61,907 bases of DNA from Microcoleus sp. CSU_2_2 (GTDB lineage: Bacteria; Cyanobacteriota; Cyanobacteriia; Cyanobacteriales; Microcoleaceae), in assembly GCA_012035135.1 (NCBI GenBank), contig JAAUPI010000002.1:1-61907 (forward strand). The letters are read 5' to 3'. The notes below the pieces were generated by a model, which was given only the letters and a program-made list of their open reading frames with translations, had not been told where the DNA came from and did no database searches. The position numbers and the translations under genes were made by a program. Positions 26,481-35,768 of this stretch are shown in pieces; position 1 is the stretch's first letter, and each line of letters starts with the position of its first letter.

Positions 26481-26640
26481 ATTTTAGATTTAGGAGTTAC
26501 GCAACTGGCAGATAAACTAGGGTGTGTAATGAATAGTTTTGAGCATCTTTATGCTAGTATATTCTCTAGATTCCCAAATCCTAGCATCTAAACTAAAAAT
26601 CGGGTAATCAAGGAACATCGATAGAAAAGAGGCAACAATT

Positions 26641-27672
26641 ATGGCTAAATATACCAGAATTTTATCCATAGATGGAGGAGGTATTAGAGGGATTATCCCC
26701 GCACAAATTGGAGTGAGAATCGAAGAAAAGCTGCAACAGAAAAGCGGCAACCCTGGTGCAAGAATAGCTGACTATTTTGATTTAATCGCAGGCACGAGTG
26801 CGGGAGGGATTTTAGCTTGCATTTATTTGTATCCCGATGCCGAAAATCCCGATCGACCTCGGTGGACTGCCCAAGACGCTGTTAATTTTTCGATTAAAAG
26901 CGGCCGCGATGTTTTTCAGAGTTCATTTTGGCAAAAACTCAAATCTCTAGATGGTTTGATAGACGAGAAATATCCGAGCGATCGCTTAGAAAAATTTTTT
27001 TTGGAAAATTTTATAGCTTGCAAACTCAGCGAACTGCTGAAACCTTGTTTGATTTCCAGTTACGATGTCGAAAGGAGAAAAGCGCACTTTTTCAATCAAA
27101 TAGATGCTCGAGAACATCCAGAAAAAAACTATTTTATCAGAGATATAGCCAGAGCCACATCAGCCGCTCCTTCCTACTTTGAAATTCCCAAAATCCACTC
27201 TTTGACAAACGAATCCTACGCTTTAGTAGACGGCGGAGTATTCGCCAACAATCCAGCACTTTGTGCCTATGCAGAGGCCCGCAGCAAATTAAGAATTCCG
27301 GACGATCGCCCTGACAGAAGCCCGACGGCAAAAGATATGGTAATTTTATCGCTGGGAACAGGACAAGCTCAAAAAAAATATCCCTACGAAGAAGTGAAAA
27401 CTTGGGGTCAAGTAGAGTGGGTTGAGCCTTTGATTAGTATTATGATGACGGGAGTTGCGGAGACAGTCAATTATCAAATGCTGCAAATTTTTGATGCGAT
27501 CGAAAGACCAAATCAATATTTGAGAATTACTCCCAATTTGAATAAGGAAAAACCCCTACCAATTGATGCAGCTTCCGAAGAAAATATATCGGAATTGGTG
27601 AGGATTGGCAAAGAGCAAGCAGAAAAGTATAATGATGAATTGGATAAATTGATCGATTTGTTGCTTGCTTAG
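26641..27672 (+). CDS. Patatin-like phospholipase
   Basis: This is a 343-residue lipid acyl hydrolase. It has the oxyanion loop DGGGIRG at about 11-17, the nucleophile Ser53 in GTSAGG, and the catalytic Asp197 in LVDGGVFANNP. The C-terminal part (about 230-343) is helical. The Ser-Asp dyad is complete, so it is probably active on membrane lipids. CapV effectors of CBASS defence share this fold, but no cyclase gene is nearby, so a housekeeping lipase is more likely. It is followed 13 bp later by an MlaE-type permease on the same strand, which suggests a lipid-related pair. Confidence 0.92.
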   Translation: MAKYTRILSIDGGGIRGIIPAQIGVRIEEKLQQKSGNPGARIADYFDLIAGTSAGGILACIYLYPDAENPDRPRWTAQDAVNFSIKSGRDVFQSSFWQKLKSLDGLIDEKYPSDRLEKFFLENFIACKLSELLKPCLISSYDVERRKAHFFNQIDAREHPEKNYFIRDIARATSAAPSYFEIPKIHSLTNESYALVDGGVFANNPALCAYAEARSKLRIPDDRPDRSPTAKDMVILSLGTGQAQKKYPYEEVKTWGQVEWVEPLISIMMTGVAETVNYQMLQIFDAIERPNQYLRITPNLNKEKPLPIDAASEENISELVRIGKEQAEKYNDELDKLIDLLLA

Positions 27673-27685
27673 TCATTAGTCAGCA

Positions 27686-28543
27686 GTGAATAGTCAACTA
27701 TCAATTGTCAACTGTCAACTGTTTACCGCGTTGGTCAAAAAATACCAAGAAAAGGGCGATCGGCATTTAGATGAAACCTTGAACAACAGGTGGTTTCAGC
27801 GCTTTTTAGTAACTATTTTTCTAGGCGGACAAGTGCTATTGCGAATCCTCAGTGGCAAAATTGACCGCCGCAAAATCATGGAACATTTAGTAACAGTCGG
27901 GTTAGATTCTTTGCGGGCGGTACTGCTAATAGCTTTTTTTGCAGGCATGATTTTCACCATTCAATCCGCCAGGGAATTGATTCGGTTTGGGGCGGTAAAT
28001 GCGGTAGGAGGTGCTTTTGCCTTGGCATTTTGCCGGGAATTGGCACCAGTTTTAACAGCGGGTGTGGTGGCGGGACAAGTCGGTTCGGCTTTTGCGGCGG
28101 AAATAGGCGAAATGCAGGTGACGGAACAAATAGACGCCCTGTATATGTTGAGAACAAATCCCGTGGATTATTTAGTAGTACCGCGGGTGATAGCTTGCGG
28201 TGTAATGCTGCCAATTTTAACTATTTTTGCGGTGGCGGTGGGGATTGTTGGTGGGCTGTTTGTAGCGGCTATTTTTTATGGTTTGGAACCGTCGGTATTT
28301 TTGGAATCGGTGCGGAATTTTTTGGGGCCTTGGGATTTAGTAACGGTGGCGATTAAGAGTTTTATTTTTGGGTTAATAATTGCGATCGTTGGTTGTGGTT
28401 GGGGGTTGACGACAACGGGTGGAGGAAAAGGGGTTGGACAAGCTGCGACGGCATCGGTGGTTACTTCTTGGGTGTTTATTTTTGTGGCGGATTTCTTTTT
28501 GTCGCTGTTAATGTTTCATGAGTTGGCAATTACTAGAAATTAA
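27686..28543 (+). CDS. MlaE/TGD1-type ABC lipid transporter permease
   Basis: This is an integral membrane permease of the Mla/TGD lipid-trafficking family, with about five hydrophobic segments. The conserved part runs from HLVTVGLDSLRAV through MIFTIQSAREL, FCRELAPVLTAGVVAGQVGS, AEIGEMQVTEQIDALYML and TNPVDYLVVPRV. The protein moves phospholipids between membranes together with an MlaF ATPase and an MlaD protein, which are not in the window. The first 13 residues of the 285 (MNSQLSIVNCQLF) come from CAACTGT tandem repeats, so the true start is probably further in, such as the TTG near 27731. Confidence 0.9.
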   Translation: MNSQLSIVNCQLFTALVKKYQEKGDRHLDETLNNRWFQRFLVTIFLGGQVLLRILSGKIDRRKIMEHLVTVGLDSLRAVLLIAFFAGMIFTIQSARELIRFGAVNAVGGAFALAFCRELAPVLTAGVVAGQVGSAFAAEIGEMQVTEQIDALYMLRTNPVDYLVVPRVIACGVMLPILTIFAVAVGIVGGLFVAAIFYGLEPSVFLESVRNFLGPWDLVTVAIKSFIFGLIIAIVGCGWGLTTTGGGKGVGQAATASVVTSWVFIFVADFFLSLLMFHELAITRN

Positions 28544-28727
28544 CTGTTTCCTAGCAAAGGGTGGATGGGGAGGATCGGCATAGATCGCGACCCTACAAAA
28601 TCCCGATCGTCCTGAGAATGAAACAGCCCTGCCCTTGGAGGCAAAGATAGAGGACACGGCAGTGCCGTGTCCCTACGGCGATATATCGCTTGGGGGTGTA
28701 CTTCATCAACGCGGAATCTGCTGTAAT

Positions 28728-30212
28728 TCACCCGTTAAGCTTGTTCGCGAGTAACTGATTGGTCAATTTGGGGTCAGCCCTGCCGCCGGTCTCCTTCATT
28801 ACCTTGCCGACAAAAAAGCCCAGCAGCTTAGTTTTTCCGGCACGGTACTGTTCGAGTTCCTTGGGATTGGCTGCCAAAACTGCATCGATCGCACTTTCGA
28901 TCGCCCCAGTATCAGAAATTTGAATCAAACCCTTGCTTTCCACCAATTTTTGAGGCGAACCACCGTTTGAGAGCAACTCCGGCAAAATATCCTTAGCAAT
29001 TTTGCCACTGATCGTGCCAGTATCAATCAGCGAAATTAGTTCCGCCAAATCATGAGGTTGTAAAGGAATTTCCCCAATCGCCAGCTTTTCATTTTTGAGG
29101 TAAGCAGTGATATCGCCCATCACCCAATTCGCAGCTTGCTTGGCTGGAGCTCCGGCAGCGATTACGTTTTCAAAATACTCTGCTACTGCTTTGTCATCCG
29201 TCAACACGCGCGCGTCGTAAGGAGAAAGACTCAGTTTAGTTTCGTAGCGATCGCGTTTTTCGGCTGGTAATTCCGGCAGTTGAGCTTTCCAATCCTGCAA
29301 CTGAGTCGCTGAAACCTCGATCGGAGGTAAATCCGGTTCCGGGAAATAGCGGTAATCGCTCGCACCTTCCTTAACACGCATACTAAAAGTACACTGCTTG
29401 CCTTCATCCCAAAGCCGCGTTTCTTGGACAATGGTTTCGCCATTTTCCAAAGCTTGAATTTGCCGATCGATCTCATAGTCGATCGCCCTTTCGATCGCAT
29501 TAAAAGAGTTCATATTTTTAATTTCCACTTTCGTGCCGAACTCTTTTCGCCCGATGGGGCGCACCGAAATATTCACATCACATCTGAGGGAACCTTCCTG
29601 CATATTCCCATCGCCAACGCCGATGTAGCGAACAATCCGGCGCAATTCTTGACCGTACTCCGCAGCTTCCGCCCCCGATCGCAAATCTGGTTCGGAGACA
29701 ATTTCAATTAAAGGCACGCCGGCACGGTTGTAATCTACCATTGAATAAGTAGAACCGCTCAGTCGATCGCTGCCTCCGTGAACCAATTTTCCGGCATCTT
29801 CCTCCATGTGCAAGCGAGTAATGCCTATTTTTTTCCGCGTCGAATTGCCAGTTGCGTCCACCAATTCTATTTCCAGCCAACCGTTAGTAGCGATCGGCAA
29901 ATCGAACTGCGAAATTTGATAATTTTTCGGCAAATCCGGATAAAAATATTGTTTGCGATCGAACTTACTGTAACGTGCGATTTCACAGTTAAGAGCTAGT
30001 CCAGCTTTCACCGCATATTCGAGCACTTTCTGATTTAGTACCGGCAACACCCCAGGCATTCCCATACAAATTGGGTCAATGTTAGTGTTTGGGGCATTTC
30101 CAAATTCTGTAGAAGAACTCGAAAAAATTTTAGTATTCGTACTCAATTGGCAATGAGTTTCCAGACCAATAACGGCCTCGTACTTAGTTTTAACTGGTGC
30201 AGCAGTAGTCAT
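28728..30212 (-). CDS. gatB: Asp/Glu-tRNA amidotransferase subunit B
   Basis: GatB phosphorylates and transamidates Glu-tRNA(Gln) and Asp-tRNA(Asn) within the GatCAB complex. The 494-residue protein starts [20 protein letters not shown] and carries [42 protein letters not shown] and [16 protein letters not shown]. The tail domain [13 protein letters not shown] is at the C-terminus. An upstream Met at 30245 is less likely. gatA and gatC are not in the window, as is usual in cyanobacteria. Confidence 0.96.
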   Translation of the reverse strand: MTTAAPVKTKYEAVIGLETHCQLSTNTKIFSSSSTEFGNAPNTNIDPICMGMPGVLPVLNQKVLEYAVKAGLALNCEIARYSKFDRKQYFYPDLPKNYQISQFDLPIATNGWLEIELVDATGNSTRKKIGITRLHMEEDAGKLVHGGSDRLSGSTYSMVDYNRAGVPLIEIVSEPDLRSGAEAAEYGQELRRIVRYIGVGDGNMQEGSLRCDVNISVRPIGRKEFGTKVEIKNMNSFNAIERAIDYEIDRQIQALENGETIVQETRLWDEGKQCTFSMRVKEGASDYRYFPEPDLPPIEVSATQLQDWKAQLPELPAEKRDRYETKLSLSPYDARVLTDDKAVAEYFENVIAAGAPAKQAANWVMGDITAYLKNEKLAIGEIPLQPHDLAELISLIDTGTISGKIAKDILPELLSNGGSPQKLVESKGLIQISDTGAIESAIDAVLAANPKELEQYRAGKTKLLGFFVGKVMKETGGRADPKLTNQLLANKLNG

Positions 30213-30255
30213 AATTCTGAGCGGGATGCTACCTAAAGGGTTCACTAACTTTAAT

Positions 30256-30357
30256 AGGACTTACGCACAAGAGTGTTTGTCATGAGTCAAACAAAACGGA
30301 GTGTCTTGATACTCCCCAGGTCGGAATGACAGAATTACATTGAAATGCGTAAGTCCT
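30256..30357. repeat. MITE-like inverted repeat (AGGACTTACGCA ends)
   Basis: The ends AGGACTTACGCAC and TGCGTAAGTCCT are inverted, enclosing about 100 bp without genes. A third solo end, TGCGTAAGTCCT, lies at 30775-30786, so the interval 30256-30786 could be a larger nested element that includes the tnpB remnant. A related hairpin element is at 49076-49164. Confidence 0.7.
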
Positions 30358-30542
30358 GTTTAAGATTTTATTTTAGCTTGTTATTCATCAAAAAGTAGGT
30401 AGGATGTCCCCATGCCAGATCCGATCCCCTAGTCGCCCTAATATTCAGGGGTCGTAACTGTTGACAAAAATTTACCTAAAACTTTCTAAAGTTACCGATC
30501 GACTGTGCTATCATCCCTACACGAGTAGGTTAACCAGCTCTG

Positions 30543-30745
30543 ATGTACGCCATCAAACTTGAATTAAAACTCAATAACAAGGAACATACCTTGATGGCGC
30601 GGCATTCTGGCTATGTCAGATTTTGTTACAATTACGCATTGGCTCTTTAAAGACTTGTTCGAGTTGTGGTCATATTCAGTCAATGCCATTGAAAGAGCGA
30701 GTTTTTGAGTATCAACTTAAGACTAAAACCTTTGATAAACCTCGC
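30543..30745 (+). pseudogene. tnpB remnant with the middle deleted
   Basis: From the ATG at 30543 the frame reads MYAIKLELKLNNKEHTLMAR, then HSGYVRFCYNYALAL and a stop; this is a TnpB N-terminus. A few bases later, in another frame from about 30650, it reads KTCSSCGHIQSMPLKERVFE, the first half of the TnpB C-terminal zinc ribbon. About 250 residues, including the RuvC-like catalytic core, are missing between the two parts. The element is dead. It belongs to a different tnpB lineage from the fragment at 21990-22228. Confidence 0.8.
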
Positions 30746-30838
30746 TGTTTCTTTCAGCATGACAGACACCCTGCTGCGTAAGTCCTGCTAAATTTACATC
30801 GATCTCCTAAAATTAAGTATTACTAAATTGTTAAAAAT

Positions 30839-33412
30839 ATGCCTGAAATTCCACTTGAAACTTCCGAATTATTTCCCAACAGCATCACTGAGGTAGAGCA
30901 GGCGGAGTCAGCCCTAGAACTAGCTTGGGACGAATTAGAAAAACAAACCGCCGAAACTATAGCTGAACTCACTAAATCTGGTGCATCCAACACAAAGCAA
31001 ATAGATCAGATATTCACATTAGCAAAGCAACTTCGCTCCTCGCTCAAAACCAAAACACAACAAGCCAGTTCACGACTAGAGTTTCACATAGATAACTCAC
31101 CAATTCAGTCTTTTGCTAGAAATATAACCGATCGACACCGCATTCAAGAAGAACTGCACCAGCGCGAACAAGCCTTCAGTGCCCTAGCCGAAAATTCTAC
31201 CGATATTATCACGAGGTTCGATCGAGAACTGCGCCTCCTTTACGTCAACCAAGCAGTCGAATCAGCAACCGGAAAAACCCCCGCAGAATTGATTGGCAAC
31301 ACCACCAGACAATCGGGGATGCCGCCGCACTTGTGCAACCTGTGGGACGAGACTTTTCTGAAAGTTTTTTCCACAGGCAAATCAGAAACCATAGAATTTG
31401 AGTTTCCCAGTATTGATGGCATAAAACATTACCACTGTCGAGTCATTCCCGAATTTGCAGGGGACAATTCAGTAGCAACAGTTTTATCGATATCCCGCGA
31501 CATTACAGAAATAAAACAAGCGGAATCCCAGTTTCGACAAAGCGAAGCCAAATTTAGAGCGATAGTTGATTCTAACATGATAGGCATAATTTTTTGGAAC
31601 ATTAACGGCCGCATTATAGATGCCAACGGCGCTTTTTTAAACATGGTAAATTATACGCATGACGATCTGCTTTTAGGAAGAATTAACTGGCAAGAAATCA
31701 CCCCGCGAGAATACGTGCGTTTAGACACAGAAAAAGTTGCCGAACTGATGGTTAGAAATACGGTTGTTCCTTTTGAAAAAGAATACATTCGTTCCGATGG
31801 TAGTTGCGTTCCGGTGCTACTGGGCAGCGCATTTTTAGAAGGAACGCAGGAGTTAGGTGTCAGTTTTGTGCTTGACATCAGCGATCGCAAACAAGCCGAA
31901 GAATCATTAAAACAGCAAAAAGAAGTGCTGCAAACTATATTGGATAACGTGCCAATTATGCTCAAATTTGTGGATACAAACGGTGAAATAAACTGGGTAA
32001 ATCGGCACTGGGAAGAAGTGCTAGGCTGGAGTTTAGAAGAAATCAAAGGTCGAGATATATTAGCTGAATTTTATCCGCAGCCAGAGGACTACCAATACGT
32101 TTTGGATGAAATCCAAGCAGCAAATCAGAGCTGGAGTGACTTCAAAACAAAAGTTAGAGACGGGCGAATTATCGATACTACTTGGGCAAACGTTCGCCTT
32201 TCCGACGGCAGGTTGATCGGCATTGGTCAAGATATCACCGAACGCAAGCGAGTAGAAGCTGAACTCAAAGAACTCAACGAAACTTTAGAAGCTCAAGTTG
32301 CCCAGCGCACAGTAGAATTAGAGACTTTTTTTGATGCTTTGCCCGACCACATTTTGGTTGTAAAACGCGACAATATGAGCCTGCCTTTTGTTAATCAGAT
32401 TGCGGCTCAAGTGGCCGGATTCGACAGCAGGCAGCAGATGCAGGGAAAAACTATTTTTGAGTGCTATCCACGGCAACTAGCCCAACAATTTTGTAGGGAA
32501 AATGCGCAGGTGTTTGAAACAGGAAAAACCCTGCACTTGCAGGACGAATTCGCGATCTCTGGCGACACTTTTTACTTCGATACTTTTAAGATACCCCTCA
32601 GAAATATCGACGGCGAGGTTTATGGTTTAATTAGCACTTCTCGCGATATCACTGAGTTGGTAGAGACAAAACAAGCTTTGTCGGAACGCACAGAGCAATT
32701 AGAAGCTGCCAATCAAGAATTAGAATCTTTTTCCTACTCAGTTTCCCACGATTTGCGCGCACCTTTGCGACACATTTCAGGTTTTGTAAATGCCTTGAAA
32801 CAGCGACTAGAAGCAACTGAGGCTTTGACCGATCGCAAAATAGTTCACTATATAGAAGTAATTGAAGACAGCAGCCAAAAAATGAGCCTGTTAATTGACG
32901 GTTTACTCGCCCTGTCGCGGGTATCTCGCACTGAGTTGATGCAAATTCCGATCGACCTTACCTACTTGGTGCAAACTGCGATTAAATTGGCTAAACTTCA
33001 ACTTGTCACAACTTCCGTCCCAACTCCTCAAGCGGTGGAATTTGAAATTGGAGATTTGCCAACTGTGACGGGAGATCCAACCTTGCTACAACAGGTTTTC
33101 AGCAATTTGATTAGCAATGCAGTCAAGTTTAGTGGCGATCGCACTCCAGCCAGGATAATAATTGATTCATTACCAGATGGCACTATTTTTGTCAAGGATA
33201 ACGGCATCGGATTTGAGATGGAATATGCCGATCGACTGTTTGGAGCTTTTCAGAGGCTACACTCTCAGAGAGAATATGAAGGTACGGGCATCGGTTTAGC
33301 GATCGCCTGGCGGATTATTCATCGCCACGGCGGCAGGATTTGGGGCGAAAGCGTACCTGGTCAAGGAGCAACTTTTTACTTTAAACTGGGATCAAATCAT
33401 CCCAACAGGTAA
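30839..33412 (+). CDS. Multi-PAS sensor histidine kinase (phytochrome-type HisKA)
   Basis: This 857-residue soluble kinase has a coiled-coil N-terminus (about 20-105) and four PAS domains at about 105-220, 230-350, 355-470 and 490-610. The last PAS pairs are separated by a helix (ELNETLEAQVAQRTVELET). The HisKA domain has the phosphoacceptor His637 in FSYSVSHDLRAPLRHI. HATPase_c at about 745-855 has NLISNAVKF, DNGIGFEMEYADRLF and GTGIGLAI. There are no transmembrane segments or receiver domain. The adjacent downstream protein starts with a receiver and ends in GGDEF-EAL, so it is the likely partner. The signal is unknown. Confidence 0.93.
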   Translation: MPEIPLETSELFPNSITEVEQAESALELAWDELEKQTAETIAELTKSGASNTKQIDQIFTLAKQLRSSLKTKTQQASSRLEFHIDNSPIQSFARNITDRHRIQEELHQREQAFSALAENSTDIITRFDRELRLLYVNQAVESATGKTPAELIGNTTRQSGMPPHLCNLWDETFLKVFSTGKSETIEFEFPSIDGIKHYHCRVIPEFAGDNSVATVLSISRDITEIKQAESQFRQSEAKFRAIVDSNMIGIIFWNINGRIIDANGAFLNMVNYTHDDLLLGRINWQEITPREYVRLDTEKVAELMVRNTVVPFEKEYIRSDGSCVPVLLGSAFLEGTQELGVSFVLDISDRKQAEESLKQQKEVLQTILDNVPIMLKFVDTNGEINWVNRHWEEVLGWSLEEIKGRDILAEFYPQPEDYQYVLDEIQAANQSWSDFKTKVRDGRIIDTTWANVRLSDGRLIGIGQDITERKRVEAELKELNETLEAQVAQRTVELETFFDALPDHILVVKRDNMSLPFVNQIAAQVAGFDSRQQMQGKTIFECYPRQLAQQFCRENAQVFETGKTLHLQDEFAISGDTFYFDTFKIPLRNIDGEVYGLISTSRDITELVETKQALSERTEQLEAANQELESFSYSVSHDLRAPLRHISGFVNALKQRLEATEALTDRKIVHYIEVIEDSSQKMSLLIDGLLALSRVSRTELMQIPIDLTYLVQTAIKLAKLQLVTTSVPTPQAVEFEIGDLPTVTGDPTLLQQVFSNLISNAVKFSGDRTPARIIIDSLPDGTIFVKDNGIGFEMEYADRLFGAFQRLHSQREYEGTGIGLAIAWRIIHRHGGRIWGESVPGQGATFYFKLGSNHPNR

Positions 33413-33543
33413 TGTAGAGTTGTAGGCTACCAATGACCGGAGGGCGATCGCTAAAACAAATTAATCCAACGTGCAACTTAGAAATTGCCAAACCTTCTAC
33501 AATCGGCTGCTTAACAAAAGTATTTATTATAAATTAATTAATT

Positions 33544-35670
33544 ATGTTAGACCGAACTCAAACGAACTATATACTAAAAATGGTAGCGGAATCAACTTTG
33601 AAATTGTTGATTGTCGAAGACATGACAGAAGATCTAGAATTAATCGAGATCGCCTTAGAATCGGGTGGAGTAAACTTTACTTTCGACACAGCCCAAACTA
33701 TAACAGAGTGCAGGCAACACCTCGAAACTAGCAAATACGACGCTGTTTTATCAGATTACCGCCTCCCAGGGTTCAACGGTTTGGAGGTGTTGAAATTGAT
33801 GCAGGAATTAGAGCAAGACATACCTTTTATTTTAGTAACCGGAAGTTTGGGAGAAGAAGCAGCAGTAGAGTGCATCAAAGCTGGAATGACCGACTTCGTG
33901 TTGAAAGGTAGGCTGTTCAGGTTGCCAACAGTATTAGCACGATCGCTCCAAGAATATAAAATGCGCCACCAGCAACAAGAAGCGATCGCCCAAATTAAAC
34001 GGCAAGCGACTCGTGAAGCGATCGTCAACCGCATCGTTCAAGCCATGCGCGAAACCCTGGTACTCGATGAAGTGCTGCAAACTACTGCTGACCAACTGCA
34101 CGAAGCTTTGGAAATTAGCCGCTGCGCCATCTTGCAGCCAGATCCAGAAGGCAGAATCACAGTTCGCTATATCAGCAAAGCCACCGCCTGCAGAGAACGG
34201 CTATTCGGACTAAATTGCGAATTTGCCCAGCATTACCAATCCTCCCTCGCGGGCGGAGAAACACTCGCAGTCGCTGATTTATCGACCCTGTGCCCATCCC
34301 TGCAAGCAGCGGCAGAGTTTTTGGAGTTTCGGTCGATCGCGATGGCTCCGCTGCTTTACCAGCAGTCATTCTTGGGAGTAATTAGCCTCTACCAGTGCGA
34401 TCGCGGGCGCTCTTGGAGTGCAGAAGAAATGTCCCTAGTCAAAGCCATAGCCGATCAGTGCGCGATCGCGATCCACCAAGCCGAACTCTACCAGCAAGCC
34501 CAAACCGAACTCGCCGAACGCAAACGCGCCGAAGCAACAGTCCGCGGCATCCAGCAGCAGCTAGCAACAATGGCAGCCAACATTCCCGGTTCAGTCTACC
34601 GCGTCATCCTCCATCCAGACGACACCACCTCCATGCCCTACATCAGTCCGGGCGCGCGGGAAGTGACCGGCATCGATCCAGCAGCAGCAATGGCGCACCC
34701 AGAACTCTTAAACGAAATCATTCATCCCGAAGACAAAAACTATTTTGACAGCAGCATAGTAGAATCAAAAGCCAGTCTCCAGCCCTGCGATCGCCAATAT
34801 CGAATCGTTCTGAGTTCCGGGAAGGTCAAGTGGGTACAAGACATCGCCCGGTTTTCCCGAACCGAAAACGGCGACGTAATCATAGACGGAGTAGCACTCG
34901 ACATTAGCGATCGTAAACTTGCCGAAGAAGCCCTGCGACAAAGCGAACAGCGGTTTCGATCGCTCATCGAAAACGCCACAGACATCACCGTTATTCTCGA
35001 TGCCAAGGGCATCTTTCGCTACATCAGCCCTTCCGTCAAGCGCATATTAGGATACCCGCCGGAACAGGCGATCGGGCGCTACGCTTTAGAGGCAGTTCAC
35101 CCCGACGACTGCGCCCAAATAGCCCAAACTCTCAACAAAGCGATCGAAAACCCCGGAATCAGCCAGCCACCAGTTGAGTACCGAGTCCGCCACCGCAACG
35201 GCAACGAGTGTTTTTTGGAAGCTGTAGCCACCAATTTGCTTGACAATCCGGCAGTCAAGGGAATTATCATCAACTGCCACGACATCACTGGGCGCAAACT
35301 CGTTGAAGAACAACTGCTGCACGATGCTTTACACGACACCCTCACCGGATTGCCCAACCGAGCCTTGTTTGCCGATCGCCTAGAACACGCTTTGAGACTG
35401 GCAAAACGCCGCAAAGACTACTTATTTGCGGTAATATTTCTCGATTTAGATAGATTTAAAGTAATTAACGAATCCCTTGGACTGACGATCGCCGATCAAC
35501 TCCTGGTCGCGATCGCACGGCGTCTGGAAGCCTGTTTGCGTGTCGAGATACAGTTGCCCGCTTCGGAGGCGACGAGTTTGCGATTCTGCTGGAAGATATC
35601 GAGGGAATCCACGAAGCCACCAATATTGTCAACTGCCTCCAGCAGAAAATTACCGCCCCGATCGTTCTAG
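33544..35670 (+). CDS. REC-GAF-PAS-PAS-GGDEF protein, 5' part (frameshifted)
   Basis: This is the first part of a c-di-GMP enzyme: a receiver domain (about 18-135, Asp in AVLSDYRLPGFNG, Lys in DFVLKG), GAF (about 165-320), two PAS domains (about 340-460 and 470-585) and the start of GGDEF (DALHDTLTGLPNRALFADRL, IFLDLDRFKVINESLG). After CLRV near nt 35545 the frame is wrong: the following DNA read in another frame gives DTVARFGGDEFAILLEDIEG. One missing base explains this. The last roughly 40 residues in this frame are therefore artefactual. It lies 131 bp after the histidine kinase. Confidence 0.85.
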   Translation: MLDRTQTNYILKMVAESTLKLLIVEDMTEDLELIEIALESGGVNFTFDTAQTITECRQHLETSKYDAVLSDYRLPGFNGLEVLKLMQELEQDIPFILVTGSLGEEAAVECIKAGMTDFVLKGRLFRLPTVLARSLQEYKMRHQQQEAIAQIKRQATREAIVNRIVQAMRETLVLDEVLQTTADQLHEALEISRCAILQPDPEGRITVRYISKATACRERLFGLNCEFAQHYQSSLAGGETLAVADLSTLCPSLQAAAEFLEFRSIAMAPLLYQQSFLGVISLYQCDRGRSWSAEEMSLVKAIADQCAIAIHQAELYQQAQTELAERKRAEATVRGIQQQLATMAANIPGSVYRVILHPDDTTSMPYISPGAREVTGIDPAAAMAHPELLNEIIHPEDKNYFDSSIVESKASLQPCDRQYRIVLSSGKVKWVQDIARFSRTENGDVIIDGVALDISDRKLAEEALRQSEQRFRSLIENATDITVILDAKGIFRYISPSVKRILGYPPEQAIGRYALEAVHPDDCAQIAQTLNKAIENPGISQPPVEYRVRHRNGNECFLEAVATNLLDNPAVKGIIINCHDITGRKLVEEQLLHDALHDTLTGLPNRALFADRLEHALRLAKRRKDYLFAVIFLDLDRFKVINESLGLTIADQLLVAIARRLEACLRVEIQLPASEATSLRFCWKISRESTKPPILSTASSRKLPPRSF

Positions 35671-35768
35671 ACGGACACGAAGTATTCATCACCGCCAGCA
35701 TCGGCATTGCCCTGAGTTCTGCCGAATACCTGGAACCGACAAACCTGCTGCGAGACGCAGACACAGCA

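Noticed and set aside
26641-28543. CBASS-type defence with a patatin effector
   Set aside because: The patatin has the right catalytic residues, but no CD-NTase, E1/E2 or JAB gene is adjacent; its neighbour is a lipid-transport permease.
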